64,000 bases of DNA from a bacterium. GTDB taxonomy: Bacteria > Zhuqueibacterota > Zhuqueibacteria > Residuimicrobiales > Krinioviventaceae. The translations under genes were made by a program, and so were the position numbers. Below are positions 27,557 to 36,587 of this stretch, piece after piece. Location: positions 114,593 to 178,592 of the forward strand of contig JAKQIY010000062.1 in assembly GCA_029561455.1 (NCBI GenBank), read 5' to 3'. Each line of letters opens with the position of its first letter. Position 1 is the first letter of the stretch. The notes under the pieces are model-generated. The model was not told the origin of the DNA. It worked only from the letters and a program-made list of their open reading frames with translations, and did not search any database.

Positions 27557-28702
27557 ATGAAAAATTCATCAAACACTATTGAGATCATTTCCGGCAATGA
27601 AGCATGCGCTATGGCCGCACTGGCGGCAGGAATGCGATTCTATGCCGGTTACCCGATCACGCCTTCTTCGGAAATAGCTGAATACCTCTCCAGCCGGCTG
27701 CCACAGTATGGCGGAGTGTTTATTCAAATGGAAGATGAAATCGCCTCTATCGGCGCTATTATCGGCGCTTCGCTGACCGGCGTTAAAGCGATGACCGCTA
27801 CCAGCGGCCCCGGTTTTTCGCTGATGCAGGAGAACATTGGTTATGCTCTAATGGCGGAAATCCCCTGTGTAATTGTTAATGTTATGCGCGGCGGGCCAAG
27901 CACCGGGTTGCCTACTCTGCCGTCACAGGGAGACGTTATGCAGGCGCGCTGGGGCACACATGGCGATCATCAGATCATTGCTTTAACCCCCAACAGTGTG
28001 CGCGAATCCTATGATATGACCATTCGCGCATTTAATCTTTCTGAATTATACCGTACTCCGGTCATTTTATTGTTGGATGAGATCATCGGGCATGTTAATG
28101 AAAAAATGACAATTCCGGCGGCGGAAGAATATACAATCCACCAGCGACCGCGCCCGGCAAGTACCGAAAACTATCTGCCTTACAAGATAACTCCATCCGG
28201 GGTGCCGCCCATGGCGGATTTTGGCACCGGTTTGCGCTATCATGTCACCGGCCTGGCCCATGACGAAACCGGATTCCCGACTAATAATCCCGATAAAATT
28301 CAGGAACTGCTGCTGCGTCTGGACAGAAAGATAACGCAAAACAGCGATGATATTATCGAGGTAGAGGAATACCTGCTGGAGGATGCGGAAATTGCTTTTG
28401 TTGCTTATGGTTCAGCTGCCCGTTCTTCCCGGCATACGATCAAACTGTTGCGCGATAGCGGCATTAAAGCCGGAATGCTGCGACTGAAAACCCTGTGGCC
28501 CTTTGCCGAAAAGCAGATTGCTCATTATTCAGGGCACATCAAAACCTGGTTCGTGCCGGAACTGAATCTGGGTCAGATTGCCCATGAGGTCGAGTGGGCG
28601 GTGCGAGGCAGGGTTCCGGTCTTCAAGTTTAATAAAATTAATGGCGAGCCGATCAATCCTAATGAATTGCATCAATTTGTAAAGGAAACACTGCATGTTT
28701 GA
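27557..28702 (+). CDS. korA: 2-oxoglutarate:ferredoxin oxidoreductase, alpha subunit
   Basis: The 381-residue protein starts at the ATG at 27557, just after korD. It carries GNEACAMAALAAGMRFYAGYPITPSSEIAEYL, the substrate/TPP-binding YPITP motif, then ATSGPGFSLMQENIGYA and MRGGPSTGLPT, typical of KorA/OorA. The separate gamma subunit is encoded downstream. The complex interconverts 2-oxoglutarate, CoA and succinyl-CoA with CO2 and reduced ferredoxin, in oxidative or reductive TCA flux. The stop overlaps the start of korB by 8 bases. Confidence 0.93.
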   Translation: MKNSSNTIEIISGNEACAMAALAAGMRFYAGYPITPSSEIAEYLSSRLPQYGGVFIQMEDEIASIGAIIGASLTGVKAMTATSGPGFSLMQENIGYALMAEIPCVIVNVMRGGPSTGLPTLPSQGDVMQARWGTHGDHQIIALTPNSVRESYDMTIRAFNLSELYRTPVILLLDEIIGHVNEKMTIPAAEEYTIHQRPRPASTENYLPYKITPSGVPPMADFGTGLRYHVTGLAHDETGFPTNNPDKIQELLLRLDRKITQNSDDIIEVEEYLLEDAEIAFVAYGSAARSSRHTIKLLRDSGIKAGMLRLKTLWPFAEKQIAHYSGHIKTWFVPELNLGQIAHEVEWAVRGRVPVFKFNKINGEPINPNELHQFVKETLHV

Positions 28703-29504
28703 TTATAATTATTACTTACGGACCTCTAAAATGCCCCTCATTTGGTGCGCCGGCTGCGGCGACGGCATAGTATTAAAATCTTTGCTGCGGGCAATCCATA
28801 AAAACGGGTTTACCAAAGATAATGTAGTCATGGTTTCCGGTATCGGCTGTTCGAGCCGGTTGACCGGTTATGTAGATTTTAACACCCTGCACACAACTCA
28901 TGGCCGGGCAATTACCTATGCCACCGGCATCAAAATGGCCCGCCCGGATTTAAAAGTGATCGTTGTTACCGGCGATGGCGACGCTACTTCGATTGGTGGC
29001 AACCATTATATTCACGCCGCGCGCCGGAATATAGATTTAACTGTGATCTTGTTCAATAATCAAATCTATGGTATGACCGGCGGTCAGGTATCGCCGACCA
29101 CGCCGCGGGGTAAAAAGGCGAGTACCGCCCCATTTGGCAGTTTTGAAAATATATTTAATATCAGCGGTTTGGCAATTGCGGCCGGAGCGGCTTTTGTTGC
29201 CCGTACTACCGTTGCCAATCCGGTTCAGGTGGAAAATTATATCAATAAAGCCTTGCAAAAGAAAGGGTTTTCGGTAGTTGAAGTTATGACGCCGTGCCCC
29301 ACAACATTTGGCCGCCGTAATAAAGCCGGCGACGGCGTTGATATGCTGAAATGGCAAAAGGAACACAGTGTAACCATAAAAAATGCCGAGACTATGGACC
29401 CGGCCGAATTGAACGACAGCATCATTACCGGAATATTTGTCGATATTGACAAACCGGAATGCCGCGCGGAATATCAAAAGGTAATTGATCAACTAAAAAA
29501 GTAA
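28695..29504 (+). CDS. korB: 2-oxoglutarate:ferredoxin oxidoreductase, beta subunit
   Basis: The 269-residue thiamine-diphosphate subunit shows IWCAGCGDGIVLKSL, SGIGCSSR, HTTHGRAITYATGIK, the TPP/Mg site GDGDATSIGGNH ... NNQIYGMTGGQ and SPTTPRG. These are standard for KorB/OorB. AAAGGA lies 8 bases before the ATG, inside the end of korA, indicating tight coupling. The loss of extra cysteines beyond the CAGCG pair and GIGC fits this short-form family. Confidence 0.95.
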   Translation: MFDYNYYLRTSKMPLIWCAGCGDGIVLKSLLRAIHKNGFTKDNVVMVSGIGCSSRLTGYVDFNTLHTTHGRAITYATGIKMARPDLKVIVVTGDGDATSIGGNHYIHAARRNIDLTVILFNNQIYGMTGGQVSPTTPRGKKASTAPFGSFENIFNISGLAIAAGAAFVARTTVANPVQVENYINKALQKKGFSVVEVMTPCPTTFGRRNKAGDGVDMLKWQKEHSVTIKNAETMDPAELNDSIITGIFVDIDKPECRAEYQKVIDQLKK

Positions 29505-29521
29505 AAAGGAGTCATATCAAT

Positions 29522-30097
29522 ATGAGTTTTCGATACGAGGTACGCCTGAGCGGAGAAGGCGGGCAGGGTCTGGTGCTGGCAGGAAAAATCCTGGCCGAGG
29601 CGGCAGCAATTTATGACAACTTGAATGCCACCCAAAGCCAGTCGTATGGACCGGAAGCACGCGGCGGAGCCAGCCGTTCCGAAGTGATTATTTCCGATGA
29701 TGATATTGATTACCCCAAAGCGGTAAACATTGATTTGTTATTGGCTTTGACCCAGGAATCCTTTGACCGGTATAGCACCGATGTAAAACCGGGTGGGATT
29801 GTTATTGTCGATGAGGAAGTGGTCAAGCAAGCCGTACCCGGCAATTTTCGCCTGCTTAAAATACCGGTAACCCAACTGGCCCGGGAAAAAGCCGGTCGTG
29901 CTCTTGTTGCCAATATTGTGGCATTGGGTATTATTGCCGGCATATCAAAAATTGTCTCGGAAAATGCCCTGAAAATGGCCATTGGCGCTCGTGTACCGCG
30001 CGGCACCGAAGAATTAAATAATAAAGCATTTCAAATCGGACTGGACGAAGCGAGACGGCTGATCAAAGATAAAATTATTGAAAAACCAGGCAAATAA
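29522..30097 (+). CDS. korC: 2-oxoglutarate:ferredoxin oxidoreductase, gamma subunit
   Basis: The 191-residue gamma subunit has the family opening RLSGEGGQGLVLAGKILAEAA, followed by QSYGPEARGGASRSEVIIS and ALTQESFDRY. It completes the four-subunit enzyme with the three preceding genes. AAGGAG lies about 10 bases upstream of the ATG. ndk follows after 20 bases and may be co-transcribed. Confidence 0.95.
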   Translation: MSFRYEVRLSGEGGQGLVLAGKILAEAAAIYDNLNATQSQSYGPEARGGASRSEVIISDDDIDYPKAVNIDLLLALTQESFDRYSTDVKPGGIVIVDEEVVKQAVPGNFRLLKIPVTQLAREKAGRALVANIVALGIIAGISKIVSENALKMAIGARVPRGTEELNNKAFQIGLDEARRLIKDKIIEKPGK

Positions 30098-30117
30098 TCT
30101 CAAAAAAAGGAAGTGCA

Positions 30118-30558
30118 ATGGAGAGAACACTGGCGATACTTAAACCAGATTGTTTACAAAAGAAATTGGTGGGCGCTGTTTTGAGCCGAATTGAACAGGC
30201 AGGGTTTTCCATTATTGCGGCAAGAATACTTCATTTAACCCCTACCCAGGCTGAGGCTTTTTATAGTGTGCACTTGGGCAAACCTTTTTATCCCGGATTG
30301 ATTGAATTTATGACGCAAGGCCCATGTATGGTGGCAGTTTTGGAAAAAGATAATGCCATATCCGATTATCGCGCCCTGATGGGAAATACTGATCCGGCTT
30401 TGGCCGCGCCGGGGACTATACGCCATGAGTATGCTACAACTATAAGGTATAATATCGTTCATGGCTCCGATTCGCATGAAAATGCCGGGCGGGAGATTGC
30501 CTTTTTTTTCAGCGAATCTGAACTTTGCCTTACAAGCCCTGCTGCTGCAAAAAAATGA
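30118..30558 (+). CDS. ndk: Nucleoside diphosphate kinase
   Basis: The 146-residue protein begins ERTLAILKPDCLQK and has the catalytic histidine in NIVHGSDS (His115), plus RALMGNTDP and GTIRHEYA. It exchanges phosphate between NTPs and NDPs. Length and all active-site features are normal. AAGGA stands 6 bases before the ATG. No obvious terminator follows; a new promoter begins at 30588. Confidence 0.97.
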   Translation: MERTLAILKPDCLQKKLVGAVLSRIEQAGFSIIAARILHLTPTQAEAFYSVHLGKPFYPGLIEFMTQGPCMVAVLEKDNAISDYRALMGNTDPALAAPGTIRHEYATTIRYNIVHGSDSHENAGREIAFFFSESELCLTSPAAAKK

Positions 30559-30587
30559 ATTAAATTCAGAAAATGCTATTTTTTGGC

Positions 30588-30616
30588 TTGACTATTAGAC
30601 GATTATTTGCTAAATT
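30588..30616 (+). promoter_or_regulatory. Sigma70-type promoter of the yceD-rpmF-fab cluster
   Basis: TTGACT (30588-30593), a 17-base spacer and TAAATT (30611-30616), with predicted start near 30623, 18 bases before the yceD ATG. Confidence 0.6.
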
Positions 30617-30640
30617 TTTAATCGTTTTGGAGATTTTAAA

Positions 30641-31144
30641 ATGGTCAAGTTAAATATTGCAAATTACTCTGAAGGATCGCTGGTCGAATCACGAACTGTT
30701 ATACCGGCTGAGATTAATTTGTCGGAATTTGAAGAATTTGCTGCCCCGATCGAGTTGGTTTTCAATATTAACAAAATTGGCTCTGAAATATATGTCAGGG
30801 CTCAAATCTCTGCCATTGCCAAACTGGTTTGCGATCGCTGCCTGGAGGACTATGAGTGGCCCTTACAGGAAGCTATCGACATTGTCTGCACCGCTGACCC
30901 TGGTTTGGCAAAGAATGATGAGGATGATGTCTATTTTATTACCGATGCCATGAAAGAGGTGGATATTACTGAATCCATCCGGCAATCATTGATAATAGCG
31001 CTTCCGCAAAAAAAAATATGTCAAAATAATTGTAAAGGCTTGTGCCCTCAATGTGGAACTAATTTAAACCTGGCAAGTTGCCAGTGTAAAACCGAAAAAA
31101 CAGATCCACGCTGGGATGCACTTAATAAAATCAAGTTTAATTAA
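30641..31144 (+). CDS. yceD: YceD/DUF177 family protein
   Basis: The 167-residue protein has the DUF177 pattern CDRCLEDYEWPL in the middle and a C-terminal zinc-ribbon-like CPQCGTNLNLASCQC. YceD proteins are needed for normal 23S rRNA accumulation in studied bacteria and nearly always sit before rpmF, as here (17 bases). GGAG is 8 bases before the ATG. This gene opens the lipid synthesis operon, a classic bacterial arrangement. Confidence 0.93.
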   Translation: MVKLNIANYSEGSLVESRTVIPAEINLSEFEEFAAPIELVFNINKIGSEIYVRAQISAIAKLVCDRCLEDYEWPLQEAIDIVCTADPGLAKNDEDDVYFITDAMKEVDITESIRQSLIIALPQKKICQNNCKGLCPQCGTNLNLASCQCKTEKTDPRWDALNKIKFN

Positions 31145-31161
31145 AGAAAACAGAGGAAAAT

Positions 31162-31344
31162 ATGCCACTACCCAAACGTAGACATTCGAAATCAAGAGGA
31201 AAAAAACGTTACGCTAACTGGAATACAACAGCTCCGGCCGTTGCTGAATGCGCAAATTGTCATCAGCCAAAACTGTCCCACCGGGCGTGTCCAAATTGCG
31301 GTTATTATAAAGGACGTTCAATATTTCTGCCAAGAGAATCCTAG
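31162..31344 (+). CDS. rpmF: 50S ribosomal protein L32
   Basis: The 60-residue protein starts MPLPKRRHSKSRGKKR and carries the zinc-type CANCHQPKLSHRACPNCG, so it is the C+ (four-cysteine) form of L32. It follows yceD and precedes plsX in the conserved order. GAGGA is 4 bases before the ATG. Confidence 0.97.
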   Translation: MPLPKRRHSKSRGKKRYANWNTTAPAVAECANCHQPKLSHRACPNCGYYKGRSIFLPRES

Positions 31345-31423
31345 TATTTATTTCCCCGCCGTTTTATAAATACAGGTATTAAATAACCAATATATGTAAT
31401 TAACGATATTAGCGGAGCTAAAA

Positions 31424-32437
31424 TTGATTAAAATTGCATTAGATGCAATGGGTGGGGATAACGCCCCTGTTGATGTAGTGCATGGCGGTATTGAGGCGGC
31501 CCGGTTGGCAAAAGACAAGTATGAAGTGATTCTGGTTGGCGACAAGGAGGCAATTGAAAAAGAAATTGCCAAACATTTTCACACCCAGAATTTACCTATT
31601 ACTATTGTTCATTCCTCACAGGCTGTTGCTATGGATGAGCATCCTTCCAATGCATTAAAAATGAAGGATTCTTCCATTGCAGTTGCTATAGGATTGTTAA
31701 AGGACGGCAAAGCTGATGCGGTGGTCAGCGCCGGTAATACCGGCGCAGTAATGGCTACTGCGTTGTTCGGTTTAAAACGAATCAAAGGAATACGTCGACC
31801 GGCTATCGGTTCTATTTTACCGACGGAAAAGGGAACGACCTTGTTGATCGATGCCGGCGCTAATGTTGATTGCCGGCCCATGGACCTGGTGCAGTTTGGC
31901 ATTATGGGACAAATTTATTATTCCCACGTTTTTGCCGTTCCCAATGCTTCGGTTGGTTTGTTAAGCATCGGCCATGAGGATACCAAAGGCAATGAAACAG
32001 TTTTGGCAGCTCATGAATTGTTTAAAAAAGCTCCGGTTAGTTTTATCGGTAATATTGAAGGCGGGGATATATTAAAAGGCAAAGCACATGTGGTAGCATG
32101 TGATGGTTTTGTCGGCAACATCGTTCTCAAATTTGCTGAAAGTTTGCATGGTTTGCTCAAGTTCAATTTGCGCCGGTTTATACGTAAATACTTTTTTTCG
32201 CAGATCGGCTATGTATTGATGAAAGCAACTTTTGATAATATTAAACGAGTATTCGATTACCAGGAATATGGCGGCGCACCTTTACTTGGCGTTGACGGTT
32301 GTTGTATAATAGCTCATGGTAAGTCTACCCCCAAAGCGATTAAAAATGCTATTTTAGCTGCTTATAAAATGGTTGATGAAGATGTTATTGACCATATTAA
32401 AGCATCCATGAGTGAATTTACTGAAGAGGGAGCCTGA
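31424..32437 (+). CDS. plsX: Phosphate acyltransferase PlsX
   Basis: The 337-residue protein shows KIALDAMGGDNAPVDVVHG at the start, then MDEHPSNALKMKDSS, VVSAGNTGAVMA, IDAGANVDCRP and GNIEGGDILKG. It makes acyl-phosphate from acyl-ACP for phospholipid synthesis. The start is the TTG at 31424 with GGAG 6 bases upstream; no ATG is available nearby. Confidence 0.97.
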   Translation: MIKIALDAMGGDNAPVDVVHGGIEAARLAKDKYEVILVGDKEAIEKEIAKHFHTQNLPITIVHSSQAVAMDEHPSNALKMKDSSIAVAIGLLKDGKADAVVSAGNTGAVMATALFGLKRIKGIRRPAIGSILPTEKGTTLLIDAGANVDCRPMDLVQFGIMGQIYYSHVFAVPNASVGLLSIGHEDTKGNETVLAAHELFKKAPVSFIGNIEGGDILKGKAHVVACDGFVGNIVLKFAESLHGLLKFNLRRFIRKYFFSQIGYVLMKATFDNIKRVFDYQEYGGAPLLGVDGCCIIAHGKSTPKAIKNAILAAYKMVDEDVIDHIKASMSEFTEEGA

Positions 32438-32482
32438 AATCGTCTGCCGAACTGGATTTTTTAGAGTAGATTGGAGTTTATT

Positions 32483-33469
32483 TTGATTATACCAAAATCA
32501 ATGATTGTGGGCACAGGTTCCGCTATACCGGATAAAGTATTAACCAATTCCGATCTGGAGAAAATTGTCGATACCAGTGACGAATGGATTCGCACCCGTT
32601 CCGGTATTGAAAAACGACATATAGCTGCCGATGATCAATTTTCCTCCGATTTAGGTGCTGAAGCCGCTAAAAAAGCTATGGTCAGCGCCGGTGTAGCCGC
32701 AGAAGAACTTGATTACATTATTGTGGCTACAATTACTCCCGATGTTGGTTTCCCCTCAACCGCTTGTTTTATCCAGGAAAAACTGGCGGCATATAACGCT
32801 ACGGCTATGGATATTGCCGGCGCGTGCACCGGTTTTATCTATGCGCTGGAACTTGCCGACTCGCTGATCCAGGCACAAAAAGCAAAAACTATTCTGATCA
32901 TCGGTGTGGAAACACTCTCAAAAGTAACCGATTATACTGATCGTACCACCTGCGTATTGTTTGGCGATGGCGCCGGAGCTGCAATTCTTAAACCGGCTGA
33001 AAATGGCCGCGGCGTGTTGGGAACGTATACCAAGAGCAACGGCAGTTTGCATTACCTGCTGCATATGCCGGGATACGGCACCAAAAATCCGCCAACTTTA
33101 GCAAGTATTGAGAAACGCTTAAATTATATCAAAATGGCAGGTAAAGAGGTTTTTAAATTTGCCGTTACCGCCATGGGCGATGCGGCAGTAAAAATTCTTG
33201 AAAATACCGGTTTGCATAATGACGATATCGACCTGTTAATACCGCATCAGGCTAATTTGCGGATTATTGATGCGACAGCCAAACGCATCAATATCCCGGC
33301 TGATAAAGTCTTTGTTAATGTTCAGAATTTTGGCAATACCTCCGCTGCTTCAATTCCGCTTGCCCTTGATGAGGCGATCAGCAGCGGACGTCTGCAGCAA
33401 GGTAATACAGTGGTGTTGGTTGCATTTGGCGCCGGCTTTACATGGGGCTCGGCAGCCGTAAAATTATAA
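32483..33469 (+). CDS. fabH: 3-oxoacyl-ACP synthase III
   Basis: The 328-residue KASIII carries the catalytic triad Cys115 (GACTGF), His255 (PHQANLRI) and Asn285 (NFGNTSAAS). It primes fatty acid synthesis by condensing acetyl-CoA with malonyl-ACP. I choose the TTG at 32483, because GGAG is 6 bases before it; the frame also opens at a TTG four codons earlier that has no ribosome-binding site. It follows plsX by 45 bases. Confidence 0.97.
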   Translation: MIIPKSMIVGTGSAIPDKVLTNSDLEKIVDTSDEWIRTRSGIEKRHIAADDQFSSDLGAEAAKKAMVSAGVAAEELDYIIVATITPDVGFPSTACFIQEKLAAYNATAMDIAGACTGFIYALELADSLIQAQKAKTILIIGVETLSKVTDYTDRTTCVLFGDGAGAAILKPAENGRGVLGTYTKSNGSLHYLLHMPGYGTKNPPTLASIEKRLNYIKMAGKEVFKFAVTAMGDAAVKILENTGLHNDDIDLLIPHQANLRIIDATAKRINIPADKVFVNVQNFGNTSAASIPLALDEAISSGRLQQGNTVVLVAFGAGFTWGSAAVKL

Positions 33470-33492
33470 AACTTTAGTAAACAGGTAGACCT

Positions 33493-34506
33493 ATGAACAC
33501 TCGCAGCTTGCTTTGCCCGATCATGATTTCGGTTGTAACATTGATGCTGGCCTGCGCTCCGACCATGGTACAAATGCCCGTACAAAAACCGGCCGAAATC
33601 GATGTTAAAGGTATTAAAAATATTGCTATTGTCGATTTTCAAGGTGTTAATAATTCCGGCGATCTTGCCGCCAGTTTGTTAACTACGGAACTGATGAGCA
33701 GTAATTTTTTCCAGATTTTTGAGCGCAGCAAGATTGATCTGGTACTGGAAGAACACGCCCTTGCTCAATCCGGCGTTGTTGATGAAAATACCGCGCGCGA
33801 GATCGGCCAAATGTTGGGTGTTGATGGCCTGATCTTTGGTGAAGTTGTTTCCTATTCCGTTGATCCCGATGAAAAAGGGGTACAAAAAGTTGAAAAAAAG
33901 GTCGGCACCGGACAATACCGCACGGTTACAAAAAATAAGAAAAAAGTACGCGAAGAAATAATGAAAACCACCTATATCGATCAACAATATATGATCCGCA
34001 GAGGTACGGTTGCAGTTACTTTTCGCGTTGTGAATATAGAGACCGGCCAACTGCTGGCGTCAAAAGCAAAAAGTAAATCTTATGATAGCGGCAAGGTGGT
34101 GGAAGGTAAAGGTACATTAAAATCCCGCGATGCAATTCTGAATGATCTAATGGCAGATATTGTCAAGGAATTTGCCCGGCAAATTGCCCCGTATGTGGTA
34201 ACAGAAAAACATCCGCTGGAAAGCGGTTCCGGTTCGACCAAGGTTGGCGTTCAGTACGCTAAAAATGGTCTGTGGGATGAAGCGATAAGCGCTTTCCAAC
34301 GTGCCGTAAGCGAACAGCCGAAAAATTCCAGCACCTGGTATAACCTTGGCATCGCCTGTATGGTTACTGGAGATTACGACGCCGCCGAAGAGAATTTTAA
34401 CAAAGCGATTGCATTAAAAAATAAAAATCTCTATTTTCAGTCTCTGGCTCATATCCGTGAACTGCGGCTGCAAAGAGAAAAATTAAGGCAACAGGTAGGT
34501 AATTAG
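33493..34506 (+). CDS. CsgG-like lipoprotein with C-terminal TPR repeats
   Basis: The 337-residue protein has a lipoprotein signal ending LMLACAP (lipobox Cys about 21). A CsgG-like domain follows (IAIVDFQGVNNSGDLAASLLTTELMSSNFFQIFERSKIDLVLEE, later EIGQMLGVDGLIFGEV). Then come two TPR units (about 255-325, AISAFQRAVSEQPKNSSTWYNLG). CsgG family proteins are outer-membrane assembly or secretion factors in curli systems. Here the gene sits inside the fatty acid operon, 23 bases after fabH and overlapping fabD by one base, which is unusual. Function unknown. Confidence 0.85.
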   Translation: MNTRSLLCPIMISVVTLMLACAPTMVQMPVQKPAEIDVKGIKNIAIVDFQGVNNSGDLAASLLTTELMSSNFFQIFERSKIDLVLEEHALAQSGVVDENTAREIGQMLGVDGLIFGEVVSYSVDPDEKGVQKVEKKVGTGQYRTVTKNKKKVREEIMKTTYIDQQYMIRRGTVAVTFRVVNIETGQLLASKAKSKSYDSGKVVEGKGTLKSRDAILNDLMADIVKEFARQIAPYVVTEKHPLESGSGSTKVGVQYAKNGLWDEAISAFQRAVSEQPKNSSTWYNLGIACMVTGDYDAAEENFNKAIALKNKNLYFQSLAHIRELRLQREKLRQQVGN

Positions 34507-35435
34507 TGGGTAAACGAGCATTTTTATTTCCCGGTCAGGGTTCCCAGTTTGTGGGCATGGGTAAGGATCTTTATGAACAGTATCCACAAGCCAGGAAATT
34601 ATATGAACGGGCTAATGATATATTAGGATTTGATATTGCCGGGCTTTGTTTTACAGGCCCGCAGGAAGAACTGAATCAGACTGTAAATACGCAACCGGCA
34701 ATTTTTATACATAGTTATATTGTGTTTGATCTATTGCGCAGCCGGACTATTAAACCCGATGTTACAGCGGGACATAGCCTGGGCGAGTTTACCGCCCTGA
34801 CCGCTGCCGGGAGTTTGAACTTTGAGCAAGGACTCACACTGGTAAAACAACGCGGTCAGCTTATGCAGCAAGCCTCGAATGTTCAAAAAGGCACTATGGC
34901 AGCAATTATCGGATTAGAGTTTCCGGTTATCGAAGCAATTTGCCGGGAAGCCGGACAGGAAGGAGTGGTCAACATTGCCAACTATAACTCGCCGGAACAG
35001 GTAGTCATTTCCGGTGTAGTGAACGCAGTTCAGAAAGCAATGGCTTTGGCTACTGAACGTGGCGCCAAAAGAGCTATCGAACTAAAAGTAACCGGCGCCT
35101 TTCATTCAAAACTCATGGAACCTGCTCTGATCGGTTTTACCCGTGAATTGCAAAACACCGGGTTTAAAAAACCGGAAACAGAGTTTTTTACCAATGTCAC
35201 TGCCGGAAGAGTGAATGAGCCGGAAGAGATTAAAACATTATTAGCCAGGCAGTTATCCAGCCCGGTATTATGGACCCAAACGATTCAGGGAATGGTGAAT
35301 GACCAGGTAACCCATTTTTATGAGACCGGTCCAGGAAGTGTATTAACAGGCCTGTTGCGTAAAACGGATCGGAATATTGATGTAACAACGATAGGTACGG
35401 TACAACAATTAACAAGTGTAGAGGAAGTAAATTGA
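34506..35435 (+). CDS. fabD: Malonyl-CoA:ACP transacylase
   Basis: The 309-residue protein begins with LFPGQGSQFVGMGKDLY and has the nucleophile Ser91 in GHSLGEFTAL, then the ITGAFHS-like VTGAFHSKLM and ETGPGSVL. It loads malonyl groups onto ACP. The GTG start at 34506 shares its first base with the upstream stop codon, so translation is coupled to the CsgG-like gene. Confidence 0.97.
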   Translation: MGKRAFLFPGQGSQFVGMGKDLYEQYPQARKLYERANDILGFDIAGLCFTGPQEELNQTVNTQPAIFIHSYIVFDLLRSRTIKPDVTAGHSLGEFTALTAAGSLNFEQGLTLVKQRGQLMQQASNVQKGTMAAIIGLEFPVIEAICREAGQEGVVNIANYNSPEQVVISGVVNAVQKAMALATERGAKRAIELKVTGAFHSKLMEPALIGFTRELQNTGFKKPETEFFTNVTAGRVNEPEEIKTLLARQLSSPVLWTQTIQGMVNDQVTHFYETGPGSVLTGLLRKTDRNIDVTTIGTVQQLTSVEEVN

Positions 35436-36175
35436 AATTACTGGAAAATAAAACAGCAATCGTCACCGGCGGCGCAAGGGGAATCGGTGAAGCTATATGT
35501 TTAAAACTGGCCTCCGAGGGATGTAATATTGTGGTTTCAGATATCGACCTTGAAGGCGCTCAACAAACCGCAGAGAACTTGCAAAAAGCAGGAGTTGAAG
35601 CGATTGCGGTGAAAACCAATGTTGCCAGTTTGGAAGATGCAGAAACACTGATCCAGGCGGCAATGGATAAATTCGGCAAAATTGATATTCTGGTAAACAA
35701 TGCCGGAATTACCCGTGATAATCTTGTTATGCGTATGAATGAAACGGAATGGGATGCGGTAATTGCAGTTAATTTAAAAGGTACTTTTAATTGTATAAAA
35801 GCAGCGAACCGGGTTTTTTTCAAACAAAGATTCGGCAAGATCATTAATATGGCTTCAGTTGTAGGAGTGATGGGAAATTTGGGACAGGCAAATTATTCTG
35901 CTTCCAAAGCCGGGGTGATCGGCCTGACAAAGTCTGTGGCTAAGGAATTCGGCAGCCGCAATATTCAGGTCAACGCCATTGCTCCGGGGTATATTGAAAC
36001 CGAAATGACCAAAAAATTACCGGATTCAGCTAAAGAGGCATTTTTAAATGTGATACCGTTAAAACGTCCCGGAACACCGGAAGATGTGGCACAGGTAACT
36101 TTATTCCTGGCCAGCCCGCTTTCCGATTATATTACCGGTCAGGTAATTCAAGTCGATGGCGGTATGTTGATGTAG
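35432..36175 (+). CDS. fabG: 3-oxoacyl-ACP reductase
   Basis: The 247-residue short-chain dehydrogenase has the NADP-binding TGGARGIGEAI, NNAGITRDN, the catalytic Tyr155/Lys159 in YSASKAG, and the C-terminal ITGQVIQVDGGMLM. It reduces 3-oxoacyl-ACP in the elongation cycle. The TTG start overlaps the fabD stop by 4 bases. Confidence 0.97.
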   Translation: MKLLENKTAIVTGGARGIGEAICLKLASEGCNIVVSDIDLEGAQQTAENLQKAGVEAIAVKTNVASLEDAETLIQAAMDKFGKIDILVNNAGITRDNLVMRMNETEWDAVIAVNLKGTFNCIKAANRVFFKQRFGKIINMASVVGVMGNLGQANYSASKAGVIGLTKSVAKEFGSRNIQVNAIAPGYIETEMTKKLPDSAKEAFLNVIPLKRPGTPEDVAQVTLFLASPLSDYITGQVIQVDGGMLM

Positions 36176-36232
36176 ATAAATCAAAAAAACGAAAAACAAA
36201 CATATTAACAATTAATTCAGGAGGTAACAATC

Positions 36233-36475
36233 ATGGCTGTAGAAGATAAGGTAAAAGAGATAATTGTAGAGCAACTAGGTGTGGACGCCAGCGAAGTAAC
36301 ACCGGAAGCTTCTTTTATTGACGATTTAGGCGCCGATTCTTTGGATACTGTTGAACTGGTTATGGCTTTTGAAGAAGAATTCGGTTTGGAAATACCGGAT
36401 GAAGAAGCTGAAAAACTCACTTCGGTTGGCGAAGCTCTTAAATATTTAAAAGAAAAACTAGGTAACGCGGAATAA
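36233..36475 (+). CDS. acpP: Acyl carrier protein
   Basis: The 80-residue acidic protein has the phosphopantetheine site DSLDTVE with Ser36. A very good AGGAGG site lies 8 bases before the ATG, consistent with the high expression usual for ACP. A strong terminator-like hairpin follows, which would keep acpP message more abundant than fabF. Confidence 0.98.
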   Translation: MAVEDKVKEIIVEQLGVDASEVTPEASFIDDLGADSLDTVELVMAFEEEFGLEIPDEEAEKLTSVGEALKYLKEKLGNAE

Positions 36476-36477
36476 TA

Positions 36478-36520
36478 TACATTATAAATGGCGGGATTCT
36501 CTCCCGCCATTTATAAATTT
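36478..36520 (+). terminator. Hairpin between acpP and fabF
   Basis: A long stem (TATAAATGGCGGGA paired with TCCCGCCATTTATA, loop TTCTC) is followed by an AT-rich tail without a pure T run. It is probably a partial terminator or 3' stabiliser setting the acpP:fabF ratio. Confidence 0.65.
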
Positions 36521-36587
36521 AAATCACATGGTTGTTTTCACCATTTTGGTGTTGCTTTACATTAATTGATACAAACTTGAGGTTAAC

